A DNA stretch of 64,000 bases, from contig NZ_JACJRE010000010.1 in assembly GCF_014697075.1 (NCBI RefSeq), positions 1 to 64,000 of the forward strand, written 5' to 3'. The notes under the pieces are model-generated. The model saw only the letters and a program-made list of their open reading frames with translations. It searched no databases and was not told the origin of the DNA. This stretch comes from Tolypothrix sp. FACHB-123 (GTDB taxonomy: Bacteria > Cyanobacteriota > Cyanobacteriia > Cyanobacteriales > Nostocaceae). Made by a program: the position numbers and the translations under genes. Positions 19,987 to 28,931 of this stretch are shown here, piece by piece (the stretch's first letter is position 1; the number at the start of each line of letters is the position of its first letter).

Positions 19987-21171
19987 TTAGCGTTGGAAAA
20001 TGGGGATGAGACGCCGTAAGACTCTCATCAGAGGTGATTCGATTTTCAGCTTAAAGGCTAGGATTTGGGTACGTTGTAAAGAGTTAAAATTGTTGTCGCT
20101 GACAAGTATTAATGAGCGTTGACCATCAGGTAATTTGGGGCCGAGGGTTAAGCCTTCGATATTGTCGAGCAGTACTTCTAAACCTCGCAAGTCTAATAAC
20201 AGTTTTTTTTGAACGGGTTTGATTTTTTGGGAGTTAATACTTAAGAGGCTATCGATATGCCCAATATCATCAGCACCTTCTAGGGAAACCTGAAATAATA
20301 AAATAGCAAATCCTAAGCCGGTAAACGACCGTTCTAAACTCAGGAAATTTCCCCGATCGTCAAGGGCAACTAAATCAGGCAATCCGCTAGCAAACTTACC
20401 AGTAAAATTCAAAAAGGATGATATTGGTTCAGTTTGATAAAGGTATTCCTTTTCTGGCTGCTGGGTTTGTAAATTATACTGTATAATTCGGCAGGAAGTG
20501 CTGGTATTAGGTTGCGCTTCTACACCATCTTGAATTAGAGCATTTTCAGTGGCTGTAAATAGCTTTGCTTCGTTTGGTGTAATGGTGAGGTTTTCAAAAG
20601 CCAAATTATCGCGGATACCATACTGACCATTTTTAGCGGGTAAAAATTTGTTTGGTATGGGTAGTGTTGTAATTACCTTACCAGTAGATAAAGAAAATTC
20701 TTTAATAAAAGGATTAACGAGTTCTTTAGCATCACCTTCCGAAGAAACAAAGACAGTATTTTTGCTAGTGAAGGCAATTCCTTCGGTATCGCTGGTAGCT
20801 CTAGCAAACGTGTTACCATTTTCATTTAAGAGTGTTGTAACCGCAACAGGAACAACACCATTATTTTTGAGCGAACCTGTACTCAAATCTATTTTCAAAG
20901 TATAGAAACGAGTAGGAGCTTTTTCACTGCGGTCGTCAGAAATTGCATAATAAAGGTCTTTTTTGGGATCGTAGGTAATTCCCGATAAACCACCAACGGG
21001 GGTGTTTTGGAAGGACAATCCTTTAGGAAGAGTGGCTTGTCCGATAAACTGGATCTGACTAACGGTAACAGCCGCTGATGCGATATTGCTCCAACAAAGA
21101 CTGATAATAAGTATGGGGATAATAAAATAAATAATTCTTCGTCTAGCGAAAATTTTTTGGATAAGCTGCAT
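19987..21171 (-). CDS. Secreted esterase-like phytase-family protein
   Basis: A 394-residue protein with an N-terminal signal (about residues 12-33, IIYFIIPILIISLCWSNIASA). The mature part matches the 'esterase-like activity of phytase' family, a six-bladed propeller: the GGLSGITYDPKKDLYYAISDDR motif and later RDNLAFENLTITPNE and DNIEGLTLGPKLPDGQRSLILVSDNNF are typical. The protein is predicted periplasmic or extracellular. Real phytase activity is not implied. It stands alone, with tandem repeats behind its start. Confidence 0.85.
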   Translation of the reverse strand: MQLIQKIFARRRIIYFIIPILIISLCWSNIASAAVTVSQIQFIGQATLPKGLSFQNTPVGGLSGITYDPKKDLYYAISDDRSEKAPTRFYTLKIDLSTGSLKNNGVVPVAVTTLLNENGNTFARATSDTEGIAFTSKNTVFVSSEGDAKELVNPFIKEFSLSTGKVITTLPIPNKFLPAKNGQYGIRDNLAFENLTITPNEAKLFTATENALIQDGVEAQPNTSTSCRIIQYNLQTQQPEKEYLYQTEPISSFLNFTGKFASGLPDLVALDDRGNFLSLERSFTGLGFAILLFQVSLEGADDIGHIDSLLSINSQKIKPVQKKLLLDLRGLEVLLDNIEGLTLGPKLPDGQRSLILVSDNNFNSLQRTQILAFKLKIESPLMRVLRRLIPIFQR

Positions 21172-21239
21172 GGATAGCGATCGCTAAAATTAAAGTGTCA
21201 AAGTCACCAAACACAATATCATTGAATTAAGGCAGATGG

Positions 21240-21348
21240 TAGAAGAAGGGGTGAGTGACTGTTGACTGTTGAGTGATGACTGTTGAGTGATGACTGTTGA
21301 GTGATGACTGTTGAGTGATGACTGTTGACTGTTGAGTGTTGACTGTTG
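21240..21348. repeat. Tandem repeat (GACTGTTGAGTGAT, 14 bp)
   Basis: About four copies of the 14-bp unit GACTGTTGAGTGAT, flanked by extra GACTGTT heptads. It lies between two genes that are both on the minus strand. Confidence 0.85.
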
Positions 21349-22857
21349 TTAGGCGGGGCGTAGATAGTATTCTTTTTGGAAAAATTGTACTAGCCAGTCT
21401 TTGACGTTGCGGGTGGCGAGGCAGTCATCTTCGTTGTAGCGTTGAATTATATCTAATAAAGTGCGATCGCCTGTCTCTAACCACAGGTCGTACCAGTAAA
21501 TACACTTAGCTCCACTAGCTTCTTTATCGCGCCATTCAAACCCTAACCAACGCGCAATGGCTTTTAAAGCGTAGCTTTCTATCGGTAAGGCGACGCTTTG
21601 AGTTAATTGTTCATAAACATCCACAAATCTATTTAATATCGGACGCACAGAAGAATAGGGAGTTTGGTAAAGCTTTGCTAGTCGTTTGACTGTGTCGAAT
21701 TCGTAAGCACAAAAATGATAAATTGGGGCTTCGGGATATTGCCAAACCAAATCTAAAAATTGTCGCCACACTAATTCTTCGTCTTCTGGTTTTTCGGCTA
21801 ACAGAGAATAAAACTGTTCTGTGTTGGTTTGCCTGTTGACTACCAAAACGCCTAAGAGATAATTTAAATTTAAGTCCGGCTGTGCCTCAATATCAAAATA
21901 AATCTCAATAGGGGCTGTGTAAGTAATAGTTTCTAAAGGTAAGGGGTAAGGTAAGATAAACGGACGATTTTGCAGTACAGATTGAGCTTGTACTACTAAT
22001 TTATGGGCTACCTCATGGTCAAAACCAGTAAGATTTTCGAGGATACTGGGACTGGTACTAGCTAGGGATTCCAGTGTATTTATCTCTAGTTCTTGGAGTT
22101 GAGTGTAGCGAACCGGTGTGACTCCCGGTAACAAAGAAAGGTGTTTTTGCGATTGAGCGATCGCGTAACATTGACTATACCAATGGCAAAGATTGCATTT
22201 TTGGCGAGAAATAAATACTTCTGCACCATCAGATGACTCTAAAGCTGCTATCAACTCTGACAATATCAGCTGCATCTGTGGCGTCCATTTCAGTAAATCT
22301 ACTGCATAAGTATTTTCTCTGGTACGCAATTGCAATAAACCCGTGTGGGGTGAGGTTCCCTGGAATTTTGCTAAAACTTGAGCATGAAATGCAACTCCTA
22401 CTTGATATTCCTGCTTGGGACGTTTCCCCATTTCCAAATTTGCGGGGACATACATCCAATCGCCAAAACGAGATTGTCCAGGTTGTTTTACGAGTAAATC
22501 TGGACAGCTGAGCAGGGTATATTTTTGATAATCTGGGGAAGCAGAGAAATTTTCACTTTCTGTATTTACCCATTCGTCGTAACTAACTAACAATATTCCC
22601 CGATGAATATATTCAACCCCACGTTGCATCAATTCTAAAGTTGCGGCTTGTCCAGCTTCCCAGTCTCTTCTGGGATAATCTGGCTGATGGTAAGACAAAT
22701 TTGCCAAAATACTCTTTTGATAAGCAATTTTGTCTTGTTGCAGTTTTAGCAGCAACTCATTGGGAGTGTCTCGCTGGGTTTTATCACCGCGACTATCTAG
22801 AAAAGGTCGGCGCTTACAGCGTTGATATTGCAGTAACAGATCGGCATTTATTAGCAT
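21349..22857 (-). CDS. TM0106-family RecB-like nuclease with RNase H-like exonuclease domain
   Basis: A 502-residue protein with the two-part layout of the TM0106 RecB-like nucleases. The N-terminal PD-(D/E)XK-like half ends in a cysteine cluster (QKCNLCHWYSQC near residues 218-229) as in Cas4/RecB-type iron-sulphur nucleases. The C-terminal half is a DEDD-type exonuclease fold with IEIYFDIEA near 317-325 and NEDDCLATR near 476-484. Likely nucleic acid processing or repair; the biological role is unknown. The gene is not near cas genes except the tiny array at 39001, so I do not link it to CRISPR. Confidence 0.85.
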   Translation of the reverse strand: MLINADLLLQYQRCKRRPFLDSRGDKTQRDTPNELLLKLQQDKIAYQKSILANLSYHQPDYPRRDWEAGQAATLELMQRGVEYIHRGILLVSYDEWVNTESENFSASPDYQKYTLLSCPDLLVKQPGQSRFGDWMYVPANLEMGKRPKQEYQVGVAFHAQVLAKFQGTSPHTGLLQLRTRENTYAVDLLKWTPQMQLILSELIAALESSDGAEVFISRQKCNLCHWYSQCYAIAQSQKHLSLLPGVTPVRYTQLQELEINTLESLASTSPSILENLTGFDHEVAHKLVVQAQSVLQNRPFILPYPLPLETITYTAPIEIYFDIEAQPDLNLNYLLGVLVVNRQTNTEQFYSLLAEKPEDEELVWRQFLDLVWQYPEAPIYHFCAYEFDTVKRLAKLYQTPYSSVRPILNRFVDVYEQLTQSVALPIESYALKAIARWLGFEWRDKEASGAKCIYWYDLWLETGDRTLLDIIQRYNEDDCLATRNVKDWLVQFFQKEYYLRPA

Positions 22858-22899
22858 TCCTTTAAGCTAGCAAGAATTAGCATTTTCTGGGAGTCCAAA

Positions 22900-22945
22900 G
22901 TCCATAGTCAACAGTTAACAGTCAACAGTCAAGGGTCAAGCGTCA
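22900..22945. repeat. Heptad tandem repeat (CAACAGT/CAAGGGT)
   Basis: Imperfect copies of a CAACAGT-type heptad in the short divergent gap between the nuclease gene and the aminotransferase gene. Confidence 0.7.
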
Positions 22946-22995
22946 ACAATTTCTTAACCAATGACCACACACTATTTTTGCCAGTTTAATCCAAA

Positions 22996-24192
22996 ATGAG
23001 TATGACTAGTTTTTCTGCCCTACAAAAGAATTTGCATAGCTATCGAGAGCAATTTCCAGCTTTAGCGAATAAGGCATATTTTAATTATGGCGGGCAAGGG
23101 CCAATGCCTCAAGGAGTAATGGCGGCGATTAGCGAAACTCAAATGCAAATCCAAAGCTTAGGCCCTTTTGGTAATGAAGTGGGGCGTTGGATTGGCTTAA
23201 ACGTTAATGCGACAAAAGAAGCGATCGCATCTGAATTTAATGTACCAGCAAATACGATTACTCTCACAGAAAATGTCACAGTTGGTTGCAATATCGCCAT
23301 GTGGGGTATTGAGTGGCGTTCTGGCGACCATATACTACTTTCCGATTGCGAACATCAAGGAATTATCGCTATTTCTCAAGAAATCAGTCGCAGGTTTGGG
23401 GTAGAAGTTACCACTTGTCCTTTGATGGATACTTTAAATATAGGTGATCCTGTAGAAGCGATCGCCCAAAATTTACGCCCTAATACTCGTCTGGTGGTTT
23501 TAAGTCATATCCTCTGGAATACAGGTCAAGTTTTACCTCTAGACAAAATTGCCGAAGTATGCAGGAATAATAATTCGCTACTTTTAGTAGATGCGGCTCA
23601 GTCTGTTGGGGCTATGCCGTTAAACTTAACTCAATTAGGAGTAGATTTTTATGCTTTCACCGGTCACAAGTGGTTATGCGGCCCTGCTGGTGTAGGCGGT
23701 TTATATGTGCGTCCGGAAGTCAAAGCTAGTTTGAGTCCTACTTTTGTTGGTTGGCGGAGTGTGATTTTAAGCGATCGCGGTCAGCCGATAGATTGGAATC
23801 CCGACGGTAGTCAGTATGAAGTCGCAACATCAGATTATCCATTGTACGTTGGTTTAAAAGAGGCGATCGCTATTCATCGTCAATGGGGAACCGCAGAGGA
23901 ACGCTATCAACAAATTTGTCGCCACAGTGAATACCTATGGCGACAATTAACAGTTTTACCTAATGTCAAATGTTTGCGGACATCTCCTCCCGAAAGTGGT
24001 TTAGTTTCGTTTCAACTAGCGAACCAAAAACCCCAAACTACTTTAAAGTTAGTCCAATTTTTAGAATCACAAAGGCTATTCATTCGCCAAATTCGCGATC
24101 CTGATTGTGTCCGCGCCTGCGTGCATTACTTTACTTTAGAATCAGAAATCGACCAATTAGTTGCAGCCGTACAAAAATTTACCTTGTCTTAG
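22996..24192 (+). CDS. Class V aminotransferase (PLP enzyme, cysteine desulfurase-like)
   Basis: A 398-residue fold-type I PLP enzyme of aminotransferase class V. The Schiff-base lysine is in the TGHKWLCGPAGVGGLYV motif near residue 223, and the substrate/PLP-binding LLVDAAQSVGAMPLNL lies just before it. The family includes cysteine desulfurases, the cyanobacterial cystine C-S lyase and isopenicillin-epimerase-like enzymes; the sequence alone does not decide which. There is no cysteine in the usual IscS/SufS active loop that I can identify. Start ATG with a second ATG two codons on. It is transcribed divergently from the nuclease gene. Confidence 0.85.
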   Translation: MSMTSFSALQKNLHSYREQFPALANKAYFNYGGQGPMPQGVMAAISETQMQIQSLGPFGNEVGRWIGLNVNATKEAIASEFNVPANTITLTENVTVGCNIAMWGIEWRSGDHILLSDCEHQGIIAISQEISRRFGVEVTTCPLMDTLNIGDPVEAIAQNLRPNTRLVVLSHILWNTGQVLPLDKIAEVCRNNNSLLLVDAAQSVGAMPLNLTQLGVDFYAFTGHKWLCGPAGVGGLYVRPEVKASLSPTFVGWRSVILSDRGQPIDWNPDGSQYEVATSDYPLYVGLKEAIAIHRQWGTAEERYQQICRHSEYLWRQLTVLPNVKCLRTSPPESGLVSFQLANQKPQTTLKLVQFLESQRLFIRQIRDPDCVRACVHYFTLESEIDQLVAAVQKFTLS

Positions 24193-24222
24193 GAAATAGT
24201 AGACAAAGGGGGTGGGGAAATG

Positions 24223-24273
24223 ACACCTAACAACTGACAACTGACAACTGACAACTGACAACTGACTATTGAC
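24223..24273. repeat. Heptad tandem repeat (CAACTGA)
   Basis: About six copies of CAACTGA and then two of the related CTATTGA. They lie between the convergent aminotransferase and small secreted-protein genes, and overlap the end of the latter. Confidence 0.8.
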
Positions 24274-24628
24274 TATTCCCAAAATCAAACTGTACTTGGG
24301 TTCCGTCATTCCCATTAAAAGATTGAACAGGAACAAAGAATACAGAACTATTTGGTGCTGATAGGGCTTCTGTTAATCGTGAATCTTCAGCAGTTATATT
24401 ATTAGCTTGATTTTCATTGTAAGTAACTGCTGGATTTTTTTGCTCAAAAAAGATTTGAAAATCCTGTTGTGAACTTCGATTATTTATTCCCGTTAACGAA
24501 TCACCAGTGATTGCATCATATTGTTGTATATCTAGGTTTGCTGCCCCTGATGACTGTGCTTGAACCGGGCTTACTAAGCTTGTAAAAGCTGTCATGATTG
24601 CTAGCAAAGTAACAATTCTAGCGTTCAT
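24266..24628 (-). CDS. Small secreted protein of unknown function
   Basis: A 120-residue protein with a clear signal peptide (MNARIVTLLAIMTAFTSLVSPVQA, cleavage after about residue 24). I chose the ATG at 24628 because it has GGGAT upstream and a typical signal start; an in-frame ATG at 24688 would add 20 basic residues. The mature part is polar, rich in Asn/Gln/Ser, with NRSSQQDFQIFFEQKNPAVTY and no recognisable domain. The C-terminal end VQFDFGNSQ lies against the heptad repeats. Possibly an exported or surface factor. Confidence 0.6.
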   Translation of the reverse strand: MNARIVTLLAIMTAFTSLVSPVQAQSSGAANLDIQQYDAITGDSLTGINNRSSQQDFQIFFEQKNPAVTYNENQANNITAEDSRLTEALSAPNSSVFFVPVQSFNGNDGTQVQFDFGNSQ

Positions 24629-25214
24629 AAATTTTATCCCAATTCTTTGAGTAGTTTTTGTTTTTATTGTCCTAGAGATTTTTTTCATGAACCTATAATA
24701 AGGTTCATCTTTACAATTAATTGTAATTAACTATACTTAACCAGTCAATAAAATCTCATGTATCTTAAGGTTAAATTTAATTTTTAATTAAAGCAGGCAG
24801 AAGGATAATTTTTAGCGTTTGTTATGCCTTGATTTTAAATATTTTTAAGAAATATTGCAAATTATATGGAATTCCTACATTTTTATAATCATTAATTAAT
24901 GCAGCGAAAAAATAAAGTGTCTTTGATGAGCTTATAAATGTTATGCATCTGCCAAAAGTATGAATTTTATAATTGAAATTGAGAGCGATCGCATATTTTT
25001 GCTTGGTTTTTAGCAAGTGCTTAAGTACGGCAAAATCGACCAAATAAAGCCCTAACTATTAGCGTATTTTCCCTTCATAATTAATGTGATTAAAATTAAA
25101 TTGTAAGTAAAGATGAGTCAGTCAGAGTTTGAAGACTGGCTTTATACCTATAAATCAAAATCATAGTAATTTCATTAGTCGATTTTTATACTTCTATCTA
25201 TTTCAAGGTCAAAA
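24629..25214. other. AT-rich region with no convincing gene
   Basis: A weak open frame on the minus strand (24822-25043) has AT-rich composition and no good ribosome binding site, so I reject it. The region must contain promoters for the short protein on the left and possibly for the NmrA fragment on the right. Confidence 0.4.
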
Positions 25215-25490
25215 ATGAGTAAAGTTCTACTTATTGGCGTAACTGGTGGTACTGGTGGGAATGTCGTCAAAGGCTTCCTCGAACAAGGCGTGACTAATCT
25301 GCGTGCAATCACCAGGAAAATAGACCTTAATCGTATTTCTTTATCCAAGTTGAATAATGCCAAAGTTGAGCTAGTTGAAGCTAACCTAGATGATGCAAAC
25401 TCCCTTAGTGCAGCTTTTTCAGGAGTTACAGCAATTTACTGTCACGCTACGAAAATATTGGATGGTGAAATATGTTGTTTTTGGAATTAA
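25215..25490 (+). pseudogene. NmrA-like NAD(P)-binding protein, C-terminally truncated
   Basis: Residues 1-80 are a normal start of an NmrA/atypical SDR protein: KVLLIGVTGGTGGNVVKGFL (TGxxGxxG nucleotide loop), the second-strand RAITRKID, and VELVEANLDDANSLSAAFSG followed by VTAIYCHAT. After that the frame continues for only about 11 unrelated residues (KILDGEICCFWN) before a stop. Normal members are about 280-300 residues, so roughly two thirds is gone. ATG start preceded by an AAGG-like site. It may be a decayed remnant, or the end of a deletion, rather than a working protein. Confidence 0.65.
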
Positions 25491-25636
25491 AAATAACTAG
25501 TTAGGGTTGTCATTTGTTATTAGTCATTGATCATTTATGCAGATTTTAAGCCTAATATCAATTTGAACAAAAATACGACAAATTGTAGGGGCAAGACAGT
25601 GCATTGCCCTCTAGAATATATTGATATGTCGCTTAA

Positions 25637-26782
25637 TTATCTAAACTTAGATAATAAAACTTGGGAAATTTGCTGATTAATACTTGTGATATCAAATCGC
25701 TGAGTCGCCATTTTTCTGGCATTATGAGCCATAGTTGCACTGTTATGTCTTTGATGTAAACAAGCAGTAATTACTTGTGCTAATTCTTGAGAGTCTTCTG
25801 GTTGAAATAAAAAACCGTTGATTCCCGGTTTAATTAATTCCATCGCACCTCCAGCTTTACTAGCAACTACAGGCGTACCAGACAACATAGCTTCCACAAT
25901 GACTCTACCAAAGGGTTCTGCAAAAGTGGAGGTATGGGCAACTAAGTCACAAGCTGCCATTAACTGCGGAATATCAGAACGGAAGCCTAAAAATTTAACG
26001 CGGTTTTCTAGTCCTAATGCCGTAATTTGTCGATGTAATTGTTGAACATATTCTTGTTCGCCAAATAAGGCTTCTCCAACTAAAATTACTGTTACTTGTT
26101 GGGGACATTGGGCAAGGGCATCAAGTAATATATGTTGTCCTTTCCAAGGTGAAAGACGGCTAAAATGTCCAATGACAAATTTTCCAATTAATCCTAATTC
26201 TTGCTGTATTTGTCTAACATCAAATTCGTTAATTTGATAAGTTTTTGGTTCAAAGCCGTTATAGATAACTGTGGTAAGTTCTTTCCTTCCGCCTGCTTCT
26301 ATAAAGGCTATTTGACTGGCTTGAGAATTAGCAATTACTAAGGATGCACAACGATTAGCTAAGTTAACGGCAATACGCCGGTTACTCAGGCTAAAGTGTT
26401 CTTTCGAGAGAATATCATGTAAATGATAGACCAGAGGACGACGGGCAAAAAAACTCGCGATCGCACCGATAACTAATGCTTTTTGAGTATTGGCATAAAT
26501 TACATCGTAGTTCTTTGCTCTGTTAATTACCTTAGTAATTAATGGTATGATTTGTCTTAAGCTTTTTAATGCTTGAAAAAAACTACTTCCTTTTTTAACT
26601 TGAATTGCTCGATCAGTTAAAACTTCTACAGGAATTTGATTTTCCTGTAATAAAGTCTTAAATGGGCCATCTGTGAATAAGCCCACAAGACAGCGATCGC
26701 GATAGGGTTTAGCAATATCTATTAAACATAGTTCTGCACCCCCTGGTTTACCACTTTGGTCTAAAAACAGGATTTTTAACAT
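25637..26782 (-). CDS. Glycosyltransferase family 4 (GT-B fold)
   Basis: A 381-residue GT4 glycosyltransferase. The N-terminal domain starts KILFLDQSGKPGGAELCLID with the GGAE loop common in GT4. The C-terminal domain has the donor-nucleotide region with FSRLSPWKGQHILLDAL, FLGFRSDIPQLMAACDLVAH and the catalytic-site motif EPFGRVIVEAMLSGTPVVASKAGG (E-x7-E type). No membrane segment is evident, so it works at the cytosolic face of the membrane. It lies head to tail with a second GT4 and next to a polysaccharide gene group, so it probably adds a sugar to a surface glycan. Sugar and acceptor are unknown. Confidence 0.9.
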   Translation of the reverse strand: MLKILFLDQSGKPGGAELCLIDIAKPYRDRCLVGLFTDGPFKTLLQENQIPVEVLTDRAIQVKKGSSFFQALKSLRQIIPLITKVINRAKNYDVIYANTQKALVIGAIASFFARRPLVYHLHDILSKEHFSLSNRRIAVNLANRCASLVIANSQASQIAFIEAGGRKELTTVIYNGFEPKTYQINEFDVRQIQQELGLIGKFVIGHFSRLSPWKGQHILLDALAQCPQQVTVILVGEALFGEQEYVQQLHRQITALGLENRVKFLGFRSDIPQLMAACDLVAHTSTFAEPFGRVIVEAMLSGTPVVASKAGGAMELIKPGINGFLFQPEDSQELAQVITACLHQRHNSATMAHNARKMATQRFDITSINQQISQVLLSKFR

Positions 26783-26794
26783 ATTGATCAGTTG

Positions 26795-26925
26795 TTATTG
26801 GGCATGGGGCATTGGGCATGGGGCATTGGGCATTGGGCAATTCAATTTTGGATTTTGGATTTGCAATTTTGGATTGGGTTTGAATCTAAAATCTAAAATC
26901 TAAAATCTAAAATCTAAAATTCCTT
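26795..26925. repeat. Mixed tandem repeats between two glycosyltransferase genes
   Basis: GGGCATT/GGGCATG heptads are followed by TTTGGATTT iterations and five or more copies of ATCTAAA. It contains no gene. Confidence 0.75.
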
Positions 26926-26943
26926 GTCCCGCTTCCCTAACCC

Positions 26944-28116
26944 CTATTCCCTCGCTCCTAATAAAACTTGCCGTACTTCTTGGGATATTTTCTGCCAGTT
27001 AAATTTGGTGGCGGCGTATTGGTGACAAGCTTCTCTAGAGGGAATTAATATGCTTCCTAGTAGGACTTGTTCTAATTTTTCAGCAATAGCTGAAACTTCT
27101 GTAGAGGTAGTAATTAAATCTGGAGATAAGGGTTCTAAAATTTCTGGCATTCCGCCAACGGGGGTACAGACAACAGGAGTACCACAAGCCAGAGATTCGA
27201 TAATTGCTAATCCAAAGCCTTCAAAAGCTTGGCTGGGCATAATTGTTAAGTCAGCCGCTTGATAAGCTAAAGGTAAATGTTCATCAGGGAGAAAACCTAA
27301 AAATTTCACGTTGTCTTCTAACCCTAATTCTTTAGCTTGTTGTTCTAGTGCAGCTTGAATATGTCCTCTCCCAGCTATCGCTAACCAAACATCAGGAATT
27401 GTCGGTTTAATTATTGCTAATGCTTGCAATAATTTATCTAATCCAACTCGATGGACTAAACGTCGGGAGGTAAATAATATTTGACGATTATCAGGCCAGC
27501 CTAATTTGTTTCTTGCTTCTTGGGGTGAGAGGTTGGCTTGAAATCTATTAATATCAACTCCACCAGGGATAATGTGGATTTTATCCCAAGGAATTTGATA
27601 TTGTTGATGTAAAATTTTACCAAATGCTTTGCTGAGGACGATAAAGCGATCGCAGCGTTTATAAGTATTTTTTTCGATCAGCCAGCGCTTGAGTAAAACA
27701 CTCACTATTTTATTATCTGCTTCTTCTAGGCTCTCAGATGCCCAAGGTCCATGAAAGTTGAAGGTAATTGGTACCCCTGGCGGTAAAAGATCCAAAATCG
27801 GAAAACTGTACAATGCAAAATGTAAGTTAATCGCATCTGGTTTGTGGCTTCTGGTTTTTTGAAAATTCCTGCGAATCGACCATAATCTTTGCCAAATTAC
27901 ACTCTCTGGTTCTGCTAAATTAGTTAGCTTAATGGGGGTAGTTATTTGTGTATTTGGTAACCCTACTCCACATAATTCTACTTTGTCTTTATTCGCTGCT
28001 AATTGATGCGTTAAATCATAAATATAGCGTTCTAATCCTCCAGGTGTGTGCGGAAACCAGCCCATTCCTAATGTGAGTATAGATGCTGGCGCGATATTGT
28101 CTTTGCTAGGTTCCAC
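26944..28116 (-). CDS. Glycosyltransferase family 4 (second)
   Basis: A 390-residue GT4 enzyme. The N-terminal part has ILTLGMGWFPHTPGGLERYIYDL (GG-E loop). The C-terminal donor domain has FTSRRLVHRVGLDKLLQAL, FLGFLPDEHLPLAYQAADLT and the ExxE-type motif FEGFGLAIIESLACGTPVVCTPVGGMPE. No signal or membrane segment. It is probably expressed in the same direction as the GT4 at 25637, although a repeat-rich gap of about 160 bases lies between them. Likely role: a sugar addition step in exopolysaccharide or lipopolysaccharide assembly. Confidence 0.9.
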   Translation of the reverse strand: MEPSKDNIAPASILTLGMGWFPHTPGGLERYIYDLTHQLAANKDKVELCGVGLPNTQITTPIKLTNLAEPESVIWQRLWSIRRNFQKTRSHKPDAINLHFALYSFPILDLLPPGVPITFNFHGPWASESLEEADNKIVSVLLKRWLIEKNTYKRCDRFIVLSKAFGKILHQQYQIPWDKIHIIPGGVDINRFQANLSPQEARNKLGWPDNRQILFTSRRLVHRVGLDKLLQALAIIKPTIPDVWLAIAGRGHIQAALEQQAKELGLEDNVKFLGFLPDEHLPLAYQAADLTIMPSQAFEGFGLAIIESLACGTPVVCTPVGGMPEILEPLSPDLITTSTEVSAIAEKLEQVLLGSILIPSREACHQYAATKFNWQKISQEVRQVLLGARE

Positions 28117-28931
28117 CTATTGAACTCCTGTGATATATGGTAATTGCTTGCGGTAGTTTTTGTCCCCAACTCAACCACTTTTAGCATTCAACAATCAATT
28201 TACGTTGCTACTACTTTTATTCCGCACTCTATTACATCATCAGTACTTTTAGGAGTCCTATATAGGAAAAGTGTTATGATAAATTTACACAGAATTCTCT
28301 GTTTTAAACTATCTATATTGAAACGTCAACTATTAAATTTTGACTTGTATTTTTAATGACTCAATGATACTGATAATGATTAATCTGATACTTTTATCAT
28401 AAAAAATTACTGAAATATTTACATTTTATCTTTCACAAGTAGGCGTACAATGTCAGATTCCTAGCGCAAAATTCTGTATTCAGATTTACTGTTTTTAATA
28501 ATATAAAAGTGATGATTAATACCTGGTTTAAAAAACGCGATCGCTCGCAAAGTTAAATTTAAAAAAGCATGTGATTTTTATAAAGTTTTCGTAAACTAGT
28601 TATTTTTTATTTCCTAGCTTTGTTATTTATGTATATATCTTGTTAAATGCAAGATGACTGACTATGATGCAAAAATTTATTATTTAGGGCTGGACAATCT
28701 TAACTAAGCAAGCGCACAATAAATCTACCACTCTACAACAGCTAAGCTTGCATAGCGTCAAACATATCAGGGTTTTGACAATTAATTACGATTTGGCTAA
28801 CTAATACCTATTATTCGCTAACAGGTATTAAATAATACTTTGTGATGGGTTATAGGCTCATATTCAAAAATATTCTCTGAAGCAAGAAAAATATAGATTT
28901 TTTGCCTTAGCCAGATAAATTTGGAGATTAT
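28117..28931. other. 815-base gene-free divergent region
   Basis: It lies between the GT4 at 26944 (minus) and the large protein at 28932 (plus). No frame in it is convincing: a short plus-strand one at 28144-28356 lacks a ribosome binding site and family features. The length suggests long leaders or regulatory DNA for both directions, but I see no clear operator or structured element. Confidence 0.45.

Noticed and set aside
21349-22857. Cas4-like role for the RecB-like nuclease because of its cysteine cluster
   Set aside because: The C-terminal DEDD exonuclease domain and the two-domain layout fit the TM0106 family better, and the only CRISPR array in the window is 16 kb away without cas genes.
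24822-25043. Minus-strand AT-rich frame
   Set aside because: No ribosome site and low-complexity composition; no known family.
28144-28356. Plus-strand frame in the 815-base gap
   Set aside because: No ribosome site and no domain; composition like the surrounding non-coding DNA.
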